Positions 54,311 through 63,112 of a DNA stretch of 64,000 bases are shown here, in pieces; position 1 is the stretch's first letter, and every line of letters begins with the position of its first letter. The notes below the pieces were generated by a model. That model ran no database searches and was not told the origin of the DNA. It worked only from the letters and a program-made list of their open reading frames with translations. The position numbers were made by a program, and so were the translations under genes. The DNA comes from Paraburkholderia ginsengiterrae (GTDB lineage: Bacteria; Pseudomonadota; Gammaproteobacteria; Burkholderiales; Burkholderiaceae), in NCBI RefSeq assembly GCF_001645125.1, contig NZ_LXKA01000371.1, positions 124,001-188,000 of the forward strand. The letters run 5' to 3'.

Positions 54311-55894
54311 TTAGCTGCGCGTGATCTCACCATCACGGCGGCGCCACAGGTCCAGCGGGTTGCCATCGGCCAACGCCTCGGGCAGCAGACCGGCCGGGAA
54401 ATCCTGATAGCACACCGGACGCAGGAAGCGCTCGATCGAGGTCGTGCCTACCGAGGTCGCGCGGCTATCCGACGTAGCGGGGAACGGGCCGCCGTGCACC
54501 ATCGCGTGCGATACCTCGACACCCGTCGGGAAGCCGTTGACCAGAATCCGGCCGGCTTTGCGCTCGAGAATCGGCACCAGCTTTTTCGCCGCCGCCAGGT
54601 CGTCGCTATCCATCTGCACCGTAGCAGTCAGCTGACCGGCAAAGTGTTCGGCAACCGCGAGCAGCTCCGCCTCGTCCCTGCAACGCACGATGGTCGACGC
54701 CGGGCCGAACACCTCGTCCTCCAGCGCCGGCGTGGCGAGGAACGTCTGCGCGTCGGTCACGAACAACGCTGCGCGCGCCTGCGTCGGGCCGGTTGCGTCC
54801 ACACCATGCGCAACCGCCTCGACGCCCTTGTTGGCTGCCAGCTTGCCCACGCCTTCTTCATAGGCGGCGTGAATGCCGGACGTCAGCATGGTCTGCGCGG
54901 GCTTGCCGCTCAGCGCGCCGGCTGCCGTGGCGACAAAATCCTTGAGCGCGTCGCTGTCGACGGCAATCGCGAGGCCCGGGTTGGTACAGAACTGGCCGGC
55001 GCCGAGCACCAGAGAATCGACGAAACCGCTCGCGATGCTCGCGCCGCGCTGAGCCAACGCGCTCGGCAGCAGGAACACCGGGTTGATGCTGCTCATTTCC
55101 GCGTAGACCGGGATCGGCTCGGCACGCGCAGCCGCGACGCGCATCAGCGAGGTGCCGCCCGCGCGCGAACCGGTGAAGCCCACTGCCTTGATCGCCGGAT
55201 GCGCGACCAGCGCTTCGCCGACGGAATTGCCCGCACCGACGATCAGCGAGAACACGCCTTCCGGCAGGTCCATTTCCTGCGCGACGCGCTGGATCACCCG
55301 GCCGACCATCTCCGAGGTACCGAGGTGAGCGCGGTGCGCCTTCACCACCACCGGGCAACCGGCCGCGAGCGCCGCCGCCGTATCGCCACCCGCCACCGAA
55401 AACGCGAGCGGGAAATTGCTGGCGCCGAACACGGCGACCGGACCCAGCGGAATCTTTTGCATGCGCAGGTCGGAACGCGGCAACGGCTTGCGCTCCGGCA
55501 GCGGCGAATCGAGCGTGGCGGCGAGCCATTGCCCCGCGCGCACGACTTGCGCGAACAGTTTCAATTGTCCGGTGGTGCGGCCGCGCTCGCCTTCCAGACG
55601 CGCCTTCGGCAGGCCCGACTCCTGGTTCGCCCGCTCGATCAGCGCATCGCCCAGCGCGGTGATACCGTCGGCGATACGGTCCAGAAACTCGGCCCGCACG
55701 GCGAGCGGCAGGTGCCGGTACGGATCGAACGCCTGACGCGCCAGTTCGCAGGCCAGTTCGACATGAGCCACCGAGCCGCTGCCGAAAACCGGCTCCGCGA
55801 TGTCGGTTCCCGTGGCAGGATTGAACGCACGCAGGGGTTTTTCCTCGCCGTGTACCGCTTTGCGACCGATCAGCATTGCACCGGTAATGGACAT
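54311..55894 (-). CDS. 2-oxoglutarate semialdehyde dehydrogenase (2,5-dioxopentanoate dehydrogenase)
   Basis: 527 residues of the aldehyde dehydrogenase superfamily, KGSADH type. It has [37 protein letters not shown] (cofactor fold), FTGSRAGG, the general-base Glu in YAEMSSINP and the catalytic Cys in GQFCTNPG. It converts the KdgD product to 2-oxoglutarate with NAD(P)+. One operator candidate (55922-55939) lies 27 nt upstream. It faces the GntR gene across a terminator. Confidence 0.93.
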   Translation of the reverse strand: MSITGAMLIGRKAVHGEEKPLRAFNPATGTDIAEPVFGSGSVAHVELACELARQAFDPYRHLPLAVRAEFLDRIADGITALGDALIERANQESGLPKARLEGERGRTTGQLKLFAQVVRAGQWLAATLDSPLPERKPLPRSDLRMQKIPLGPVAVFGASNFPLAFSVAGGDTAAALAAGCPVVVKAHRAHLGTSEMVGRVIQRVAQEMDLPEGVFSLIVGAGNSVGEALVAHPAIKAVGFTGSRAGGTSLMRVAAARAEPIPVYAEMSSINPVFLLPSALAQRGASIASGFVDSLVLGAGQFCTNPGLAIAVDSDALKDFVATAAGALSGKPAQTMLTSGIHAAYEEGVGKLAANKGVEAVAHGVDATGPTQARAALFVTDAQTFLATPALEDEVFGPASTIVRCRDEAELLAVAEHFAGQLTATVQMDSDDLAAAKKLVPILERKAGRILVNGFPTGVEVSHAMVHGGPFPATSDSRATSVGTTSIERFLRPVCYQDFPAGLLPEALADGNPLDLWRRRDGEITRS

Positions 55895-55921
55895 TTCGCT
55901 TCCTTTGAATGAAGGATTGAG

Positions 55922-55939
55922 ATATAGGTCATCCTACAA
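55922..55939. promoter_or_regulatory. Uronate-regulon operator candidate D (aldehyde dehydrogenase side)
   Basis: On the minus strand TTGTAGG-ATGA-CCTATAT, with the same core as site B (50712-50729). It lies 27 nt before the dehydrogenase start. Confidence 0.72.
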
Positions 55940-56040
55940 CATCACGAGGCCCGCGTGCAACCGGAACTGCTTACCCGGTGAGGAATGCGGGTTTACCTGA
56001 CCGTTACAACCTGCCATGCCAGTGCTAATCTGCACGCAAG

Positions 56041-56058
56041 ACATACGACAACTTATAA
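56041..56058. promoter_or_regulatory. Uronate-regulon operator candidate E (garL side)
   Basis: ACATACG-ACAA-CTTATAA: right half 6 of 7 and left half 5 of 7 to the palindrome. It lies 58 nt before the garL start. Confidence 0.6.
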
Positions 56059-56116
56059 CTTGATTTTGTTGTCGCCGAAAGCTGCCCGACCCATCGCCGT
56101 TGGAGGAAATCCGCCC

Positions 56117-56917
56117 ATGCCAGCCGTCACGCCCTACCAGCCCTTACCCAATAGCTTCCGCCGAGCGGTGCGCGGCGGCGAAACCCTGATTGGCTGCTGG
56201 GCGTCGCTCGCCAGTCCGATCGTCACCGAACTGCTTGGCACGGTCGGCTTCGACTGGATGCTGCTGGATGCCGAGCACGCGCCGAACGACGTCCTGACGC
56301 TGATCCCCCAGTTGATGGCGCTCAAGGATAGCGCCAGCGCGCCGGTCGTGCGGCCGCCCGCCAACGACAGCGTGTTCATCAAGCGGCTGCTCGATAGCGG
56401 GTTCTCGAATTTCCTGGTGCCGTTCGTCGACAGCGCCGAAGACGCGGCCCGCGCCGTCGCCGCCACGCGCTACCCGCCGCAAGGCATTCGCGGCGTCTCG
56501 GTCAGCCAGCGCGGCAATCGTTATGCCACCGTGCCCGATTACTTCGACATCGCCAACGACAACGTCTGCGTGATCGTGCAGATCGAAAGCCGCAAGGCAG
56601 TCGATGCGATCGACGAGATTCTCGCGGTGGACGGCGTCGATGGCGTGTTCGTCGGTCCGTCCGATCTCGCGGCCGCGTACGGCCATCTGGGCAACGCGGG
56701 CCATCCCGACGTGCAGCAGGCGATCGCACACGTTTTCGAACGCGCGCAGGCGGCGGGCAAGCCAAGCGGAATCCTCGCGCCGGTGCAGGCCGACGCGGAG
56801 CGTTATATGTCGATGGGCTGCCGCGTCATCGCGGTTTGCGCGGATATGGGGCTGCTCAAAGGCGCCGCGCAGACGGTTCAGAAACACTTCATGCAGAAAC
56901 AGGCTGGCCAGCAATAA
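56117..56917 (+). CDS. garL: HpcH/HpaI-family aldolase, 2-dehydro-3-deoxyglucarate aldolase type
   Basis: 266 residues, with GGAGGAAA upstream of ATG 56117. Family motifs are [33 protein letters not shown] (catalytic His in EHAP), [31 protein letters not shown] and [15 protein letters not shown]. It cleaves keto-deoxyglucarate to pyruvate and tartronate semialdehyde. It is followed after 31 nt by garR, which reduces the second product, so the pair forms the GarL-GarR branch. Confidence 0.92.
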   Translation: MPAVTPYQPLPNSFRRAVRGGETLIGCWASLASPIVTELLGTVGFDWMLLDAEHAPNDVLTLIPQLMALKDSASAPVVRPPANDSVFIKRLLDSGFSNFLVPFVDSAEDAARAVAATRYPPQGIRGVSVSQRGNRYATVPDYFDIANDNVCVIVQIESRKAVDAIDEILAVDGVDGVFVGPSDLAAAYGHLGNAGHPDVQQAIAHVFERAQAAGKPSGILAPVQADAERYMSMGCRVIAVCADMGLLKGAAQTVQKHFMQKQAGQQ

Positions 56918-56948
56918 CACGGCCGCCATGACCTCTCCGGAGCATTCC

Positions 56949-57842
56949 ATGCAAAAAGCAGGCTTTATCGGACTCGGCATCATGGGCAAGCCCATGGCCG
57001 CGAATCTTCTCAAGAACGGCGTCGCGCTGGCGGCGTTTACGCGCAGCGGCGTGCCTGACGAGCTCGTCCAGGCGGGCGCCGTGGCGTGCGACAGCCCGGC
57101 CGCGGTGGCCGCGCACGCCGATGTGATTTTCGTCATGGTGCCGGACACGCCCGACGTCGAGCGCGTGCTGTTCGGCGAACAGGGGCTTGCCAGCGCGTTG
57201 CGCGCGGGGCAAACGGTGGTCGACATGAGCTCGATTTCGCCGATGGCGACCCGCGACTTCGCGGCACGCGTGCGCGAGCACGGCGCGGACTACCTGGACG
57301 CACCGGTTTCCGGCGGTGAAGTCGGCGCCAAGGCCGGCTCGCTGACCATCATGGTGGGTGGCGAAACGGCCACGTTTGAGCGCGTCAAGCCGCTCTTCGA
57401 CATGATGGGCAAGAACGTCACATTGGTCGGCGCGGTCGGCGCCGGCCAGGTGTGCAAGGTCGCCAACCAGGTGATCGTCGCCGCGACCATCGAGGCCGTC
57501 GGCGAAGCACTGCTGCTCGCCTCCAAAGCCGGCGTCGATCCGGCGCGCGTGCGCGAAGCGCTGATGGGCGGGTTCGCGTCGTCGCGCATTCTCGAAGTGC
57601 ACGGCGAGCGCATGACCAAACGCACCTTCGATCCGGGCTTTCGCATCGAGCTGCACCAGAAGGATCTGAACCTCGCGCTCTCCACCGCGCAAGCGCTCGG
57701 CGTGTCGCTGCCGAATACCGCCACCTGCCAGGCGCTGTTCAACGCCTGCGTGGCGCACGGCGGCAAGGCATGGGACCACTCGGCGATGGTGCGCGCGCTC
57801 GAAGTGCTCGCCAATCACGAAATCGGCCAGCAACCGGCTTAA
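56949..57842 (+). CDS. garR: Tartronate semialdehyde reductase (2-hydroxy-3-oxopropionate reductase)
   Basis: 297 residues from ATG 56949, chosen because CCGGAG lies about 7 nt upstream; an in-frame ATG at 56928 is possible. NAD loop GFIGLGIMGKPMAANL (6-21), substrate-binding DAPVSGGEVGAKAGSLTIMVGG, and catalytic Lys in GQVCKVANQ are present. It reduces tartronate semialdehyde to D-glycerate. Belongs to the garL operon and ends 19 nt before a strong hairpin terminator. Confidence 0.94.
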   Translation: MQKAGFIGLGIMGKPMAANLLKNGVALAAFTRSGVPDELVQAGAVACDSPAAVAAHADVIFVMVPDTPDVERVLFGEQGLASALRAGQTVVDMSSISPMATRDFAARVREHGADYLDAPVSGGEVGAKAGSLTIMVGGETATFERVKPLFDMMGKNVTLVGAVGAGQVCKVANQVIVAATIEAVGEALLLASKAGVDPARVREALMGGFASSRILEVHGERMTKRTFDPGFRIELHQKDLNLALSTAQALGVSLPNTATCQALFNACVAHGGKAWDHSAMVRALEVLANHEIGQQPA

Positions 57843-57860
57843 GCCGCACGCTCCTCTCCG

Positions 57861-57909
57861 AAGCGCCGCTCTGTCTTGCCCTGAAAAGGTAGGACCGAGC
57901 GGCGCTTTT
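57861..57909 (+). terminator. Terminator of the garL-garR operon
   Basis: A 10-bp stem AAGCGCCGCT/AGCGGCGCTT with a 27-nt loop, followed by TTTT. The loop is larger than usual. Confidence 0.7.
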
Positions 57910-58119
57910 GCGCGCTCGCGTTCTTCGCCGTCCTGCTATTGCGACTGTCTCATTCCCACTTCGTGGCGTTCTGCTGCAAATACCTAGGATGACATCTCGA
58001 CAGCAAACCTCAAAGGTGAGGCATATGCGGCTGACCACCAACGGTTTTCGACAACACGCGTCAAGTGAAAAGAGACATTCGCGGCAACGAACGATCAGAA
58101 CAACCGCAGCACTGCAAAA

Positions 58120-58149
58120 AAATGGCGGCGCCCTCGGGCGCCGCCATTT
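58120..58149. terminator. Terminator of the udh2-MFS operon
   Basis: A perfect 14-bp stem AAATGGCGGCGCCC/GGGCGCCGCCATTT with a 2-nt loop. A run of A before it gives a T-run on the minus strand, so it ends the minus-strand transcript. Confidence 0.9.
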
Positions 58150-58204
58150 CATTTCCAGTCCCGCCGGATCACCGGCCAGGAATCATCGCGTAGAAGTGCG
58201 TAAC

Positions 58205-59497
58205 TTATTTCGCCACCGCGCCCGCCGGGCTCCAATGCGGCTCGGGCATCTTGTCAGCGCTTTTCGCCAGCAGGCACACCACGGCCGCCGCGATAATGTC
58301 GAATACCGCCAGCACCACGAAGAGCGGGCTGTATCCAATCTGCGTAACCAGCACACCGAACAGCGCGGTAAAGGCCGCCGCGCCCAGATAGCCCGCCATG
58401 CCGCCCATGCCGGTCGCGGTGGCGACCTCGTTCTTGCCGAACATATCGGAGGTAATCGCATACAGCGCGCCCGACAAGGTCTGGTGAGCGAAACCGCCGA
58501 CGCACAGCAGCGCCACCGCCACGTAAGGACTCGCCACCAGTCCCACGCAAGCCGGTCCGATCATGCACAGCGCACCGACCACGAACACCATCTTGCGCGA
58601 CGTGAAGAGCGACACCTTCGCGTACTTGTGAAACAGCGGGCTCAGATAGCCGCCCAAGACGCAGCCGATATCCGCGGCCAGAAACGGCATCCATGCATAC
58701 AGCGCGACTTCCTTCAGGTTCATGTGCCGTTCGGTCATCATGTACAGCGGAATCCACGCGTTGAAGGTCTGCCAGGCCGGCTCGGAGAGAATGCGCGGAA
58801 TCCCGATCGCCCAGAAGTCGCGGCTGCCGAGCATGGCGACCCAGCTGCGCTTGGCGGTGCCGAGATCGCTGTGCTTCGTTTCCTGCCCACTGAGAATGTA
58901 CTCGCGCTCTTCGTCGCCCAGCAGCTTCTGCTTGCGCGGATGCTTGTAGAGCGCCATCCACAGCACGCTCCAGACAATCCCCGCCACGCCGACGATCACG
59001 AACGCCAGCTGCCACTCTCCGTGCAGCAGCGCCCAGACCACCAGCGGCGGCGCCAGCAGCGCGCCGATGGACGAGCCGATGTTGAACCAGCCGATCGCCA
59101 CCGAACGCTCCTTGGCCGGAAACCATTCGCTCGTCGCCTTGACGCCGGCCGGAATGCCGGCCGCCTCGGCGATGCCGAGCAGGCCGCGGAAGAACGCGAG
59201 ACTGCGCCAGCCCGTCGCCCACGCCGCCGCGGCGCACGCCAGCGACCAGGCGAGCGCGAAGGCCGCAAAGCCGAGCTTGGTGCCGACGGTATCGAGCACG
59301 AAGCCCGCCACCGGCTGCATGAATGCATAGCACAGCTGCCATGCCACCACCACGTGCGCGTACTGCTCGGTCGTGATGTGAAGGTCCTTCATCAATGTCG
59401 GCGCGGCGACCGACAGCGTATTGCGCGCGAGATAGTTGATGATGAGTCCGGCTGCGACCAGGCTGACCATCCACCAGCGGATGCCCTTGACTTTCAT
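58205..59497 (-). CDS. MFS hexuronate carrier (ExuT-like)
   Basis: 430 residues with about 12 helices, ATG 59497 preceded by GAGGAG. VAAGLIINYLARNTLSVAAPTLMKDLHITTEQYAHVVVAWQLCYAFMQPVAGFVLDTVGTKLG and RGLLGIAEAAGIPAGVKATSEWFPAKERSVAIGWFNIGSSIGALLAPPLVVW closely resemble ExuT-type D-galacturonate/glucuronate symporters. It follows the second uronate dehydrogenase by 29 nt in one operon. Together with the GudP-like carrier and the TRAP system it gives three import routes. Confidence 0.93.
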   Translation of the reverse strand: MKVKGIRWWMVSLVAAGLIINYLARNTLSVAAPTLMKDLHITTEQYAHVVVAWQLCYAFMQPVAGFVLDTVGTKLGFAAFALAWSLACAAAAWATGWRSLAFFRGLLGIAEAAGIPAGVKATSEWFPAKERSVAIGWFNIGSSIGALLAPPLVVWALLHGEWQLAFVIVGVAGIVWSVLWMALYKHPRKQKLLGDEEREYILSGQETKHSDLGTAKRSWVAMLGSRDFWAIGIPRILSEPAWQTFNAWIPLYMMTERHMNLKEVALYAWMPFLAADIGCVLGGYLSPLFHKYAKVSLFTSRKMVFVVGALCMIGPACVGLVASPYVAVALLCVGGFAHQTLSGALYAITSDMFGKNEVATATGMGGMAGYLGAAAFTALFGVLVTQIGYSPLFVVLAVFDIIAAAVVCLLAKSADKMPEPHWSPAGAVAK

Positions 59498-59526
59498 TGC
59501 TACGTCTCCTCGTAATCCTTTGCTGC

Positions 59527-60363
59527 TCAAACAGGTCGTGCCGCGGTAGCGGCCGCGCCATCGGGACCTACCTCGTCGCGCGAATAGTCAATGCCGACAA
59601 AGCTGCCGCCCTGGAAGCGCTGGCTCAGCGCGTCGAGCGGATTCGGCCGCGCGAGAATCTCCTCGGCGTAAATCTCGGCGTCCTGCGTGGGGCGATATCC
59701 CAGACGCTCGGCGCCGCTGTTATCCCACCAGCTGCGGGTATTGGCCGAGACGCCCCAGATAGTCAGGAATCCTACGTCTTTCGCCTCGACGCAGCGGTCA
59801 AGAAAATGCAGCAGGTCCTGATGACCAAACCAGGTGCTCAAATGACGAGGCTCGGTCGGCCGCTCGAGGCAACTGCCGATGCGCACGCAAATACTCTCGA
59901 TGCCGTGCTTGTCCCAGTACATTCTGGCGAGCGCTTCTCCCCACACCTTGCTCAGGCCGTAGAAACCGTCCGGGCGCAGCTCGCAGCCGAGGCCGAGATG
60001 CTCGGTCACGGGGTACATGCCGATCGCGTGGTTCGAGCTGGCGAACACGATGCGCCGCACGCCTTGCCGGCGCGCGCCTTCATACACTTCCACCAGCCCG
60101 CGCAGATTGTTCTCGATGATTTCGGGCAGCGGGCGCTCTACGCTCGTTCCCGCGAAATGGATCAGCACGTCGACGCCTTCCAGCAGGCGATCCACGACGG
60201 CGGGATCGCGCAGGTCACCGTGCATCACGTCCTCGCCTTCCACGAGCGGCACCAGGGGCTTCGAACCCGCGGCCGAGCGCAACGGCGTGCCGCGCGCAAT
60301 CAACGCAGCGCGCACCACCGAGCCTAGCTGGCCGCCGGCTCCACTCAGAGCAATCTTCTTCAT
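59527..60363 (-). CDS. Uronate dehydrogenase-like oxidoreductase, paralogue 2
   Basis: 278 residues, extended SDR. SGAGGQLG near residue 7, LIHFAGTSVERPLPEIIENNLRGLVEVYEGARRQGVRRIVFASSNHAIGMYP, and YGLSK with Tyr and Lys. It keeps the same core as paralogue 1 but differs in the C-terminal half (HLSTWFGHQDLLHFLDRCVEAKDVGFLTIWGVSANTRSWWDN). It heads the operon with the ExuT-like carrier, behind operator candidates F and G. It may prefer another uronate or aldose. Confidence 0.88.
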   Translation of the reverse strand: MKKIALSGAGGQLGSVVRAALIARGTPLRSAAGSKPLVPLVEGEDVMHGDLRDPAVVDRLLEGVDVLIHFAGTSVERPLPEIIENNLRGLVEVYEGARRQGVRRIVFASSNHAIGMYPVTEHLGLGCELRPDGFYGLSKVWGEALARMYWDKHGIESICVRIGSCLERPTEPRHLSTWFGHQDLLHFLDRCVEAKDVGFLTIWGVSANTRSWWDNSGAERLGYRPTQDAEIYAEEILARPNPLDALSQRFQGGSFVGIDYSRDEVGPDGAAATAARPV

Positions 60364-60420
60364 AAGGTTCCTTTACTGCGCCAAGCGCGATCGAACTGGA
60401 GGATCGTCGGAAAATCGTAG

Positions 60421-60438
60421 TTGTACGATAACGTACTA
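60421..60438. promoter_or_regulatory. Uronate-regulon operator candidate F
   Basis: TTGTACG-ATAA-CGTACTA, with a perfect left half and 5 of 7 on the right. It lies 57 nt upstream of the udh2 start. Confidence 0.72.
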
Positions 60439-60538
60439 TTACCGATGCCAGACGCGATTTCAATTAGGCACTTACCCTTATTCCAGCCCCTAATATTTTG
60501 GATATTCCTTAGCAAACAAGCGCATAGGGTTTCCATAT

Positions 60539-60556
60539 TTATGCGACATCGTATAA
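60539..60556. promoter_or_regulatory. Uronate-regulon operator candidate G
   Basis: TTATGCG-ACAT-CGTATAA, with a perfect right half and 6 of 7 on the left. It is farther upstream of udh2 (175 nt). Confidence 0.65.
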
Positions 60557-60728
60557 CTTAAACGTCGCCTGTTTCCTTGAGTCGCCATTCGCCGCACCAC
60601 GTCAGCCGACCCCGAGTATTCTCACTCAAGCACGCGTAGACTTGTTTCGGTTGCGCCGAAGCCGAGCTTCCATCGTGCTCCGGCAAGGCGCACTCTTCAG
60701 CCCATTCTTTTTTGCGTCGCACGTCACC

Positions 60729-61268
60729 ATGCTCACCGCCCACTGCTCCGTGAAATCCGTCGCCCTGCCCGCTGAATCGGCTGTCGCGCGCCTGTACAAC
60801 GAACCCGACCTAGCCGATGCCTACGCGGTGCGCCTGCCCGAAAACGCGATCGACGATCCGGAATTGCTGGCGCGCTTTGTGTTCGCGCATCAGGCGGGCT
60901 GGATCGCAAAGCTGCTGCGCTTGCGCGATGCGATCGTCGCTCGCTTCGGGCTGAAAACGGCGGCGCAGTTGCGCGTCCAGGACCCGGCCGCCGCCAGGGA
61001 GCGCGTCGACTTCTTCCGGATCTACACCCGTAGCGCGCACGAGATCATCCTCGGCGAAGACGACAGCCATCTCGACTTCCGGGTCTCCCTGCTCCAGCAA
61101 ACCCGCGATACGCGCGAAGGCCGCTCGCGCTATCTGGTGCTCTCCACCGTCGTGCATTGCCACAATGCGCTCGGCCGCTTCTACATTCTCGTGATCGCAC
61201 CGTTCCACCGGCTGGTGGTCCGCTCGTCGTTGCAGCGGGCGGCGCGCATCGGCTGGCCGGTTGCCTGA
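60729..61268 (+). CDS. DUF2867-family protein
   Basis: 179 residues from ATG 60729. The sequence DLADAYAVRLPENAIDDPELLARFVFAHQAGWIAKLLRLRDAIVARFGL, DFFRIYTRSAHEIILGEDDSHLDFRVSLL and VVHCHNALGRFYILVIAPFHRLVVRSSLQRA matches the DUF2867 family. No signal peptide and no catalytic motif that I can name. The true start could be upstream, but the 5' region reads as unrelated. Function unknown. Confidence 0.75.
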   Translation: MLTAHCSVKSVALPAESAVARLYNEPDLADAYAVRLPENAIDDPELLARFVFAHQAGWIAKLLRLRDAIVARFGLKTAAQLRVQDPAAARERVDFFRIYTRSAHEIILGEDDSHLDFRVSLLQQTRDTREGRSRYLVLSTVVHCHNALGRFYILVIAPFHRLVVRSSLQRAARIGWPVA

Positions 61269-61446
61269 GGGTTCGTTCGGCCCACACGCGGCCTCGCGCA
61301 TGGATACGTCCACACAGCACCGCCGCTCAGCGTGCGCATGAGAGAAACAACCAGGAAACAACCCGGCCGCATTGCTGCAGCGCGGTCGATTGCCGCAGTT
61401 GCGCAGCAAGCGCGCGAAACCCTCGCACCAAGGCAATCAGGAAAAC

Positions 61447-61460
61447 TTGATACCCATCAA
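61447..61460. promoter_or_regulatory. FNR/ANR box upstream of cioA
   Basis: TTGAT-ACCC-ATCAA, a full match to the FNR/ANR consensus TTGAT-N4-ATCAA. It lies 178 nt before the cioA start. For comparison, Anr represses cioAB in Pseudomonas aeruginosa, so oxygen control is likely here. Confidence 0.8.
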
Positions 61461-61481
61461 GGGTTTGCCGTCTCAAAATAG

Positions 61482-61510
61482 AAAACCGCCGCAAAACAAG
61501 GTGGTTTTTT
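61482..61510 (+). terminator. Hairpin with T-run upstream of cioA
   Basis: Stem AAAACCGCC/GGTGGTTTT (one G-T pair), 9-nt loop, followed by two more Ts. It could terminate the DUF2867 transcript, although it lies 214 nt after that gene and just downstream of the FNR box, so an attenuator of cioAB is the other option. Confidence 0.5.
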
Positions 61511-61638
61511 GACGCACGTCGCGGCGCAGCAAAAATTCCTCTCATCCCCTACTCTTGCGCCATCTGCCCAGCGCAGTGCGCACCGACAACGGTCGACGCG
61601 CGTAGTCCGCCCTCGCGGGCATCACGCACTTCACGCTC

Positions 61639-63075
61639 ATGAACTCCGCTCTATCGGCATTCGATCTCGCGCGCATCCAGTTTGCGTTCACCGTCTCGTT
61701 TCACATCGTTTTCCCGGCCCTCAGCATCGGTCTCGCCAGCTTCATCGCCGTGCTCGAATGGCGCTGGCTGAAAACCGGCAAGGCGTACTACAAAGACCTT
61801 TGCCTGTTCTGGTCGAAGATCTTCGCAGTGGCCTTCGGCATGGGGGTCGTCTCCGGCGTAGTGATGAGCTATCAGTTCGGCACCAACTGGTCGGGCTTCT
61901 CCAGTTTCGCCGGCCCCATCACCGGGCCGCTGCTGATGTACGAAGTGATGACCGCGTTCTTCCTCGAAGCGGGCTTCCTCGGCATCATGCTGTTCGGTTG
62001 GCAGCGCGTGAGTCCGCGCGCCCACTTCGGCGCCGCGCTGATGGTGGCGATCGGCACGCTGATTTCGACCTTCTGGATTCTCGCCTCCAATAGCTGGATG
62101 CAAACGCCGCAAGGCTTCGAAGTGGTGAACGGTCACGTCGTGCCGCTCGACTGGTTCAAGATCATTTTCAATCCGTCGTTCCCGTACCGGCTCGCGCATA
62201 TGGCGCTGGCAGCGTTCATCGTCGCGGGGCTGGTGGTCTCGGCGGTCGGCGCGTGGCATCTGCTGCGCGGGCGGCGCGATCCGGCCGTCAAGAAGATGTT
62301 CTCCATGGCGCTCTGGCTGCTGCTGATTCTCACGCCGATCCAGGCCTTCGTCGGCGATCAGCATGGCTTGAATACGCGCGAATATCAGCCGGCCAAGATC
62401 GCTGCGATCGAAGGTCTGTGGGACACCGAGAAAGGCGGCACCGCGCTGAACCTGTTCGGCATTCCGGACATGCAGGAGGAAACCACGCGCTACGCCGTGT
62501 CGATTCCGCACCTGGGCAGCCTGATCCTCACGCATAGCTGGGACGGCGAAATTCGCGGCCTCAAGGAATTCCCGCCGCAGGATCGGCCGAACTCGACGGT
62601 CGTGTTCTGGAGCTTTCGCATCATGGCGGGCCTCGGCATGCTGATGATCTTGCTGTCGGCAACCGCGTGGGCGCTGCGCCGCCGCGAACGCCTGTTTGAA
62701 TCGAAGTGGTTCCTGCGCTTTGCCGTGGCCATGGGCCCGACCGGTTTCATCTCGCTGCTGGCCGGCTGGGTGACCACGGAAGCCGGCCGTCAGCCGTGGG
62801 TCGTGTACGGCGTGATGCGCACCGCGCAGGCCGTGTCGCCGCTGACCACGCAACAAGTCAGCGTCTCGCTGATGACCTTCGTGGTCGTGTACTTCCTCGT
62901 GTTCGGCACCGGCGTCTACTACATGCTCAAGCTGATGCGCTCGGGTCCGGCGCTGCCAGGCAATAGACCGCACAACTCGCCGCACGGCACGCCGCATGAC
63001 GCGCCGGAGCGCCTGCCGAACCCGGCCGCGCGCCGCCCGCTCGCGAGCGCCGATCACATGATCGACGCCGTCTGA
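61639..63075 (+). CDS. cioA: Cytochrome bd (cyanide-insensitive type) oxidase subunit I
   Basis: 478 residues, inner membrane, nine helices. Haem ligands are visible: His22 (VSFHIVFPALSIG), His187 (YRLAHMAL) and Met329 (SFRIMAGLG). Acidic residues Glu102 and Glu110 (YEVMTAFFLEAGF) and the quinol-loop block GDQHGLNTREYQPAKIAAIEG are present. The short Q-loop and length identify the CioA type. The C-terminal 40 residues are His/Pro-rich and variable. Oxidises quinol and reduces oxygen to water with high affinity. Confidence 0.96.
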   Translation: MNSALSAFDLARIQFAFTVSFHIVFPALSIGLASFIAVLEWRWLKTGKAYYKDLCLFWSKIFAVAFGMGVVSGVVMSYQFGTNWSGFSSFAGPITGPLLMYEVMTAFFLEAGFLGIMLFGWQRVSPRAHFGAALMVAIGTLISTFWILASNSWMQTPQGFEVVNGHVVPLDWFKIIFNPSFPYRLAHMALAAFIVAGLVVSAVGAWHLLRGRRDPAVKKMFSMALWLLLILTPIQAFVGDQHGLNTREYQPAKIAAIEGLWDTEKGGTALNLFGIPDMQEETTRYAVSIPHLGSLILTHSWDGEIRGLKEFPPQDRPNSTVVFWSFRIMAGLGMLMILLSATAWALRRRERLFESKWFLRFAVAMGPTGFISLLAGWVTTEAGRQPWVVYGVMRTAQAVSPLTTQQVSVSLMTFVVVYFLVFGTGVYYMLKLMRSGPALPGNRPHNSPHGTPHDAPERLPNPAARRPLASADHMIDAV

Positions 63076-63112
63076 ACCTACCCTGCATCACTAGCTGCTT
63101 GCGAGAGAGAAA

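Larger units (their letters stand above)
57843..58204. other. Gap between garR and the convergent MFS gene
   Basis: This 362-base space between convergent genes contains two terminators (57861-57909 and 58120-58149). The middle is without a recognised gene. A partial match to the regulon palindrome near 57983 has only a few conserved bases and no promoter to serve. Confidence 0.5.
60364..60728. promoter_or_regulatory. Control region upstream of udh paralogue 2
   Basis: 365 bases between the minus-strand uronate operon and the plus-strand DUF2867 gene. The AT-rich part (60410-60560) holds operator candidates F (60421-60438) and G (60539-60556), 118 bp apart centre to centre. No gene was seen in it. 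Confidence 0.6.
61269..61638. promoter_or_regulatory. Upstream region of cioAB
   Basis: 370 bases between DUF2867 and cioA. It contains a perfect FNR/ANR box at 61447-61460 and a GC/T-rich hairpin at 61482-61510, and no gene. It must hold the promoter of the bd oxidase operon. Confidence 0.6.

Noticed and set aside
57975-57999. Another copy of the uronate operator
   Set aside because: Only TAGGATGAC is shared; it lies between convergent genes with no promoter to control.
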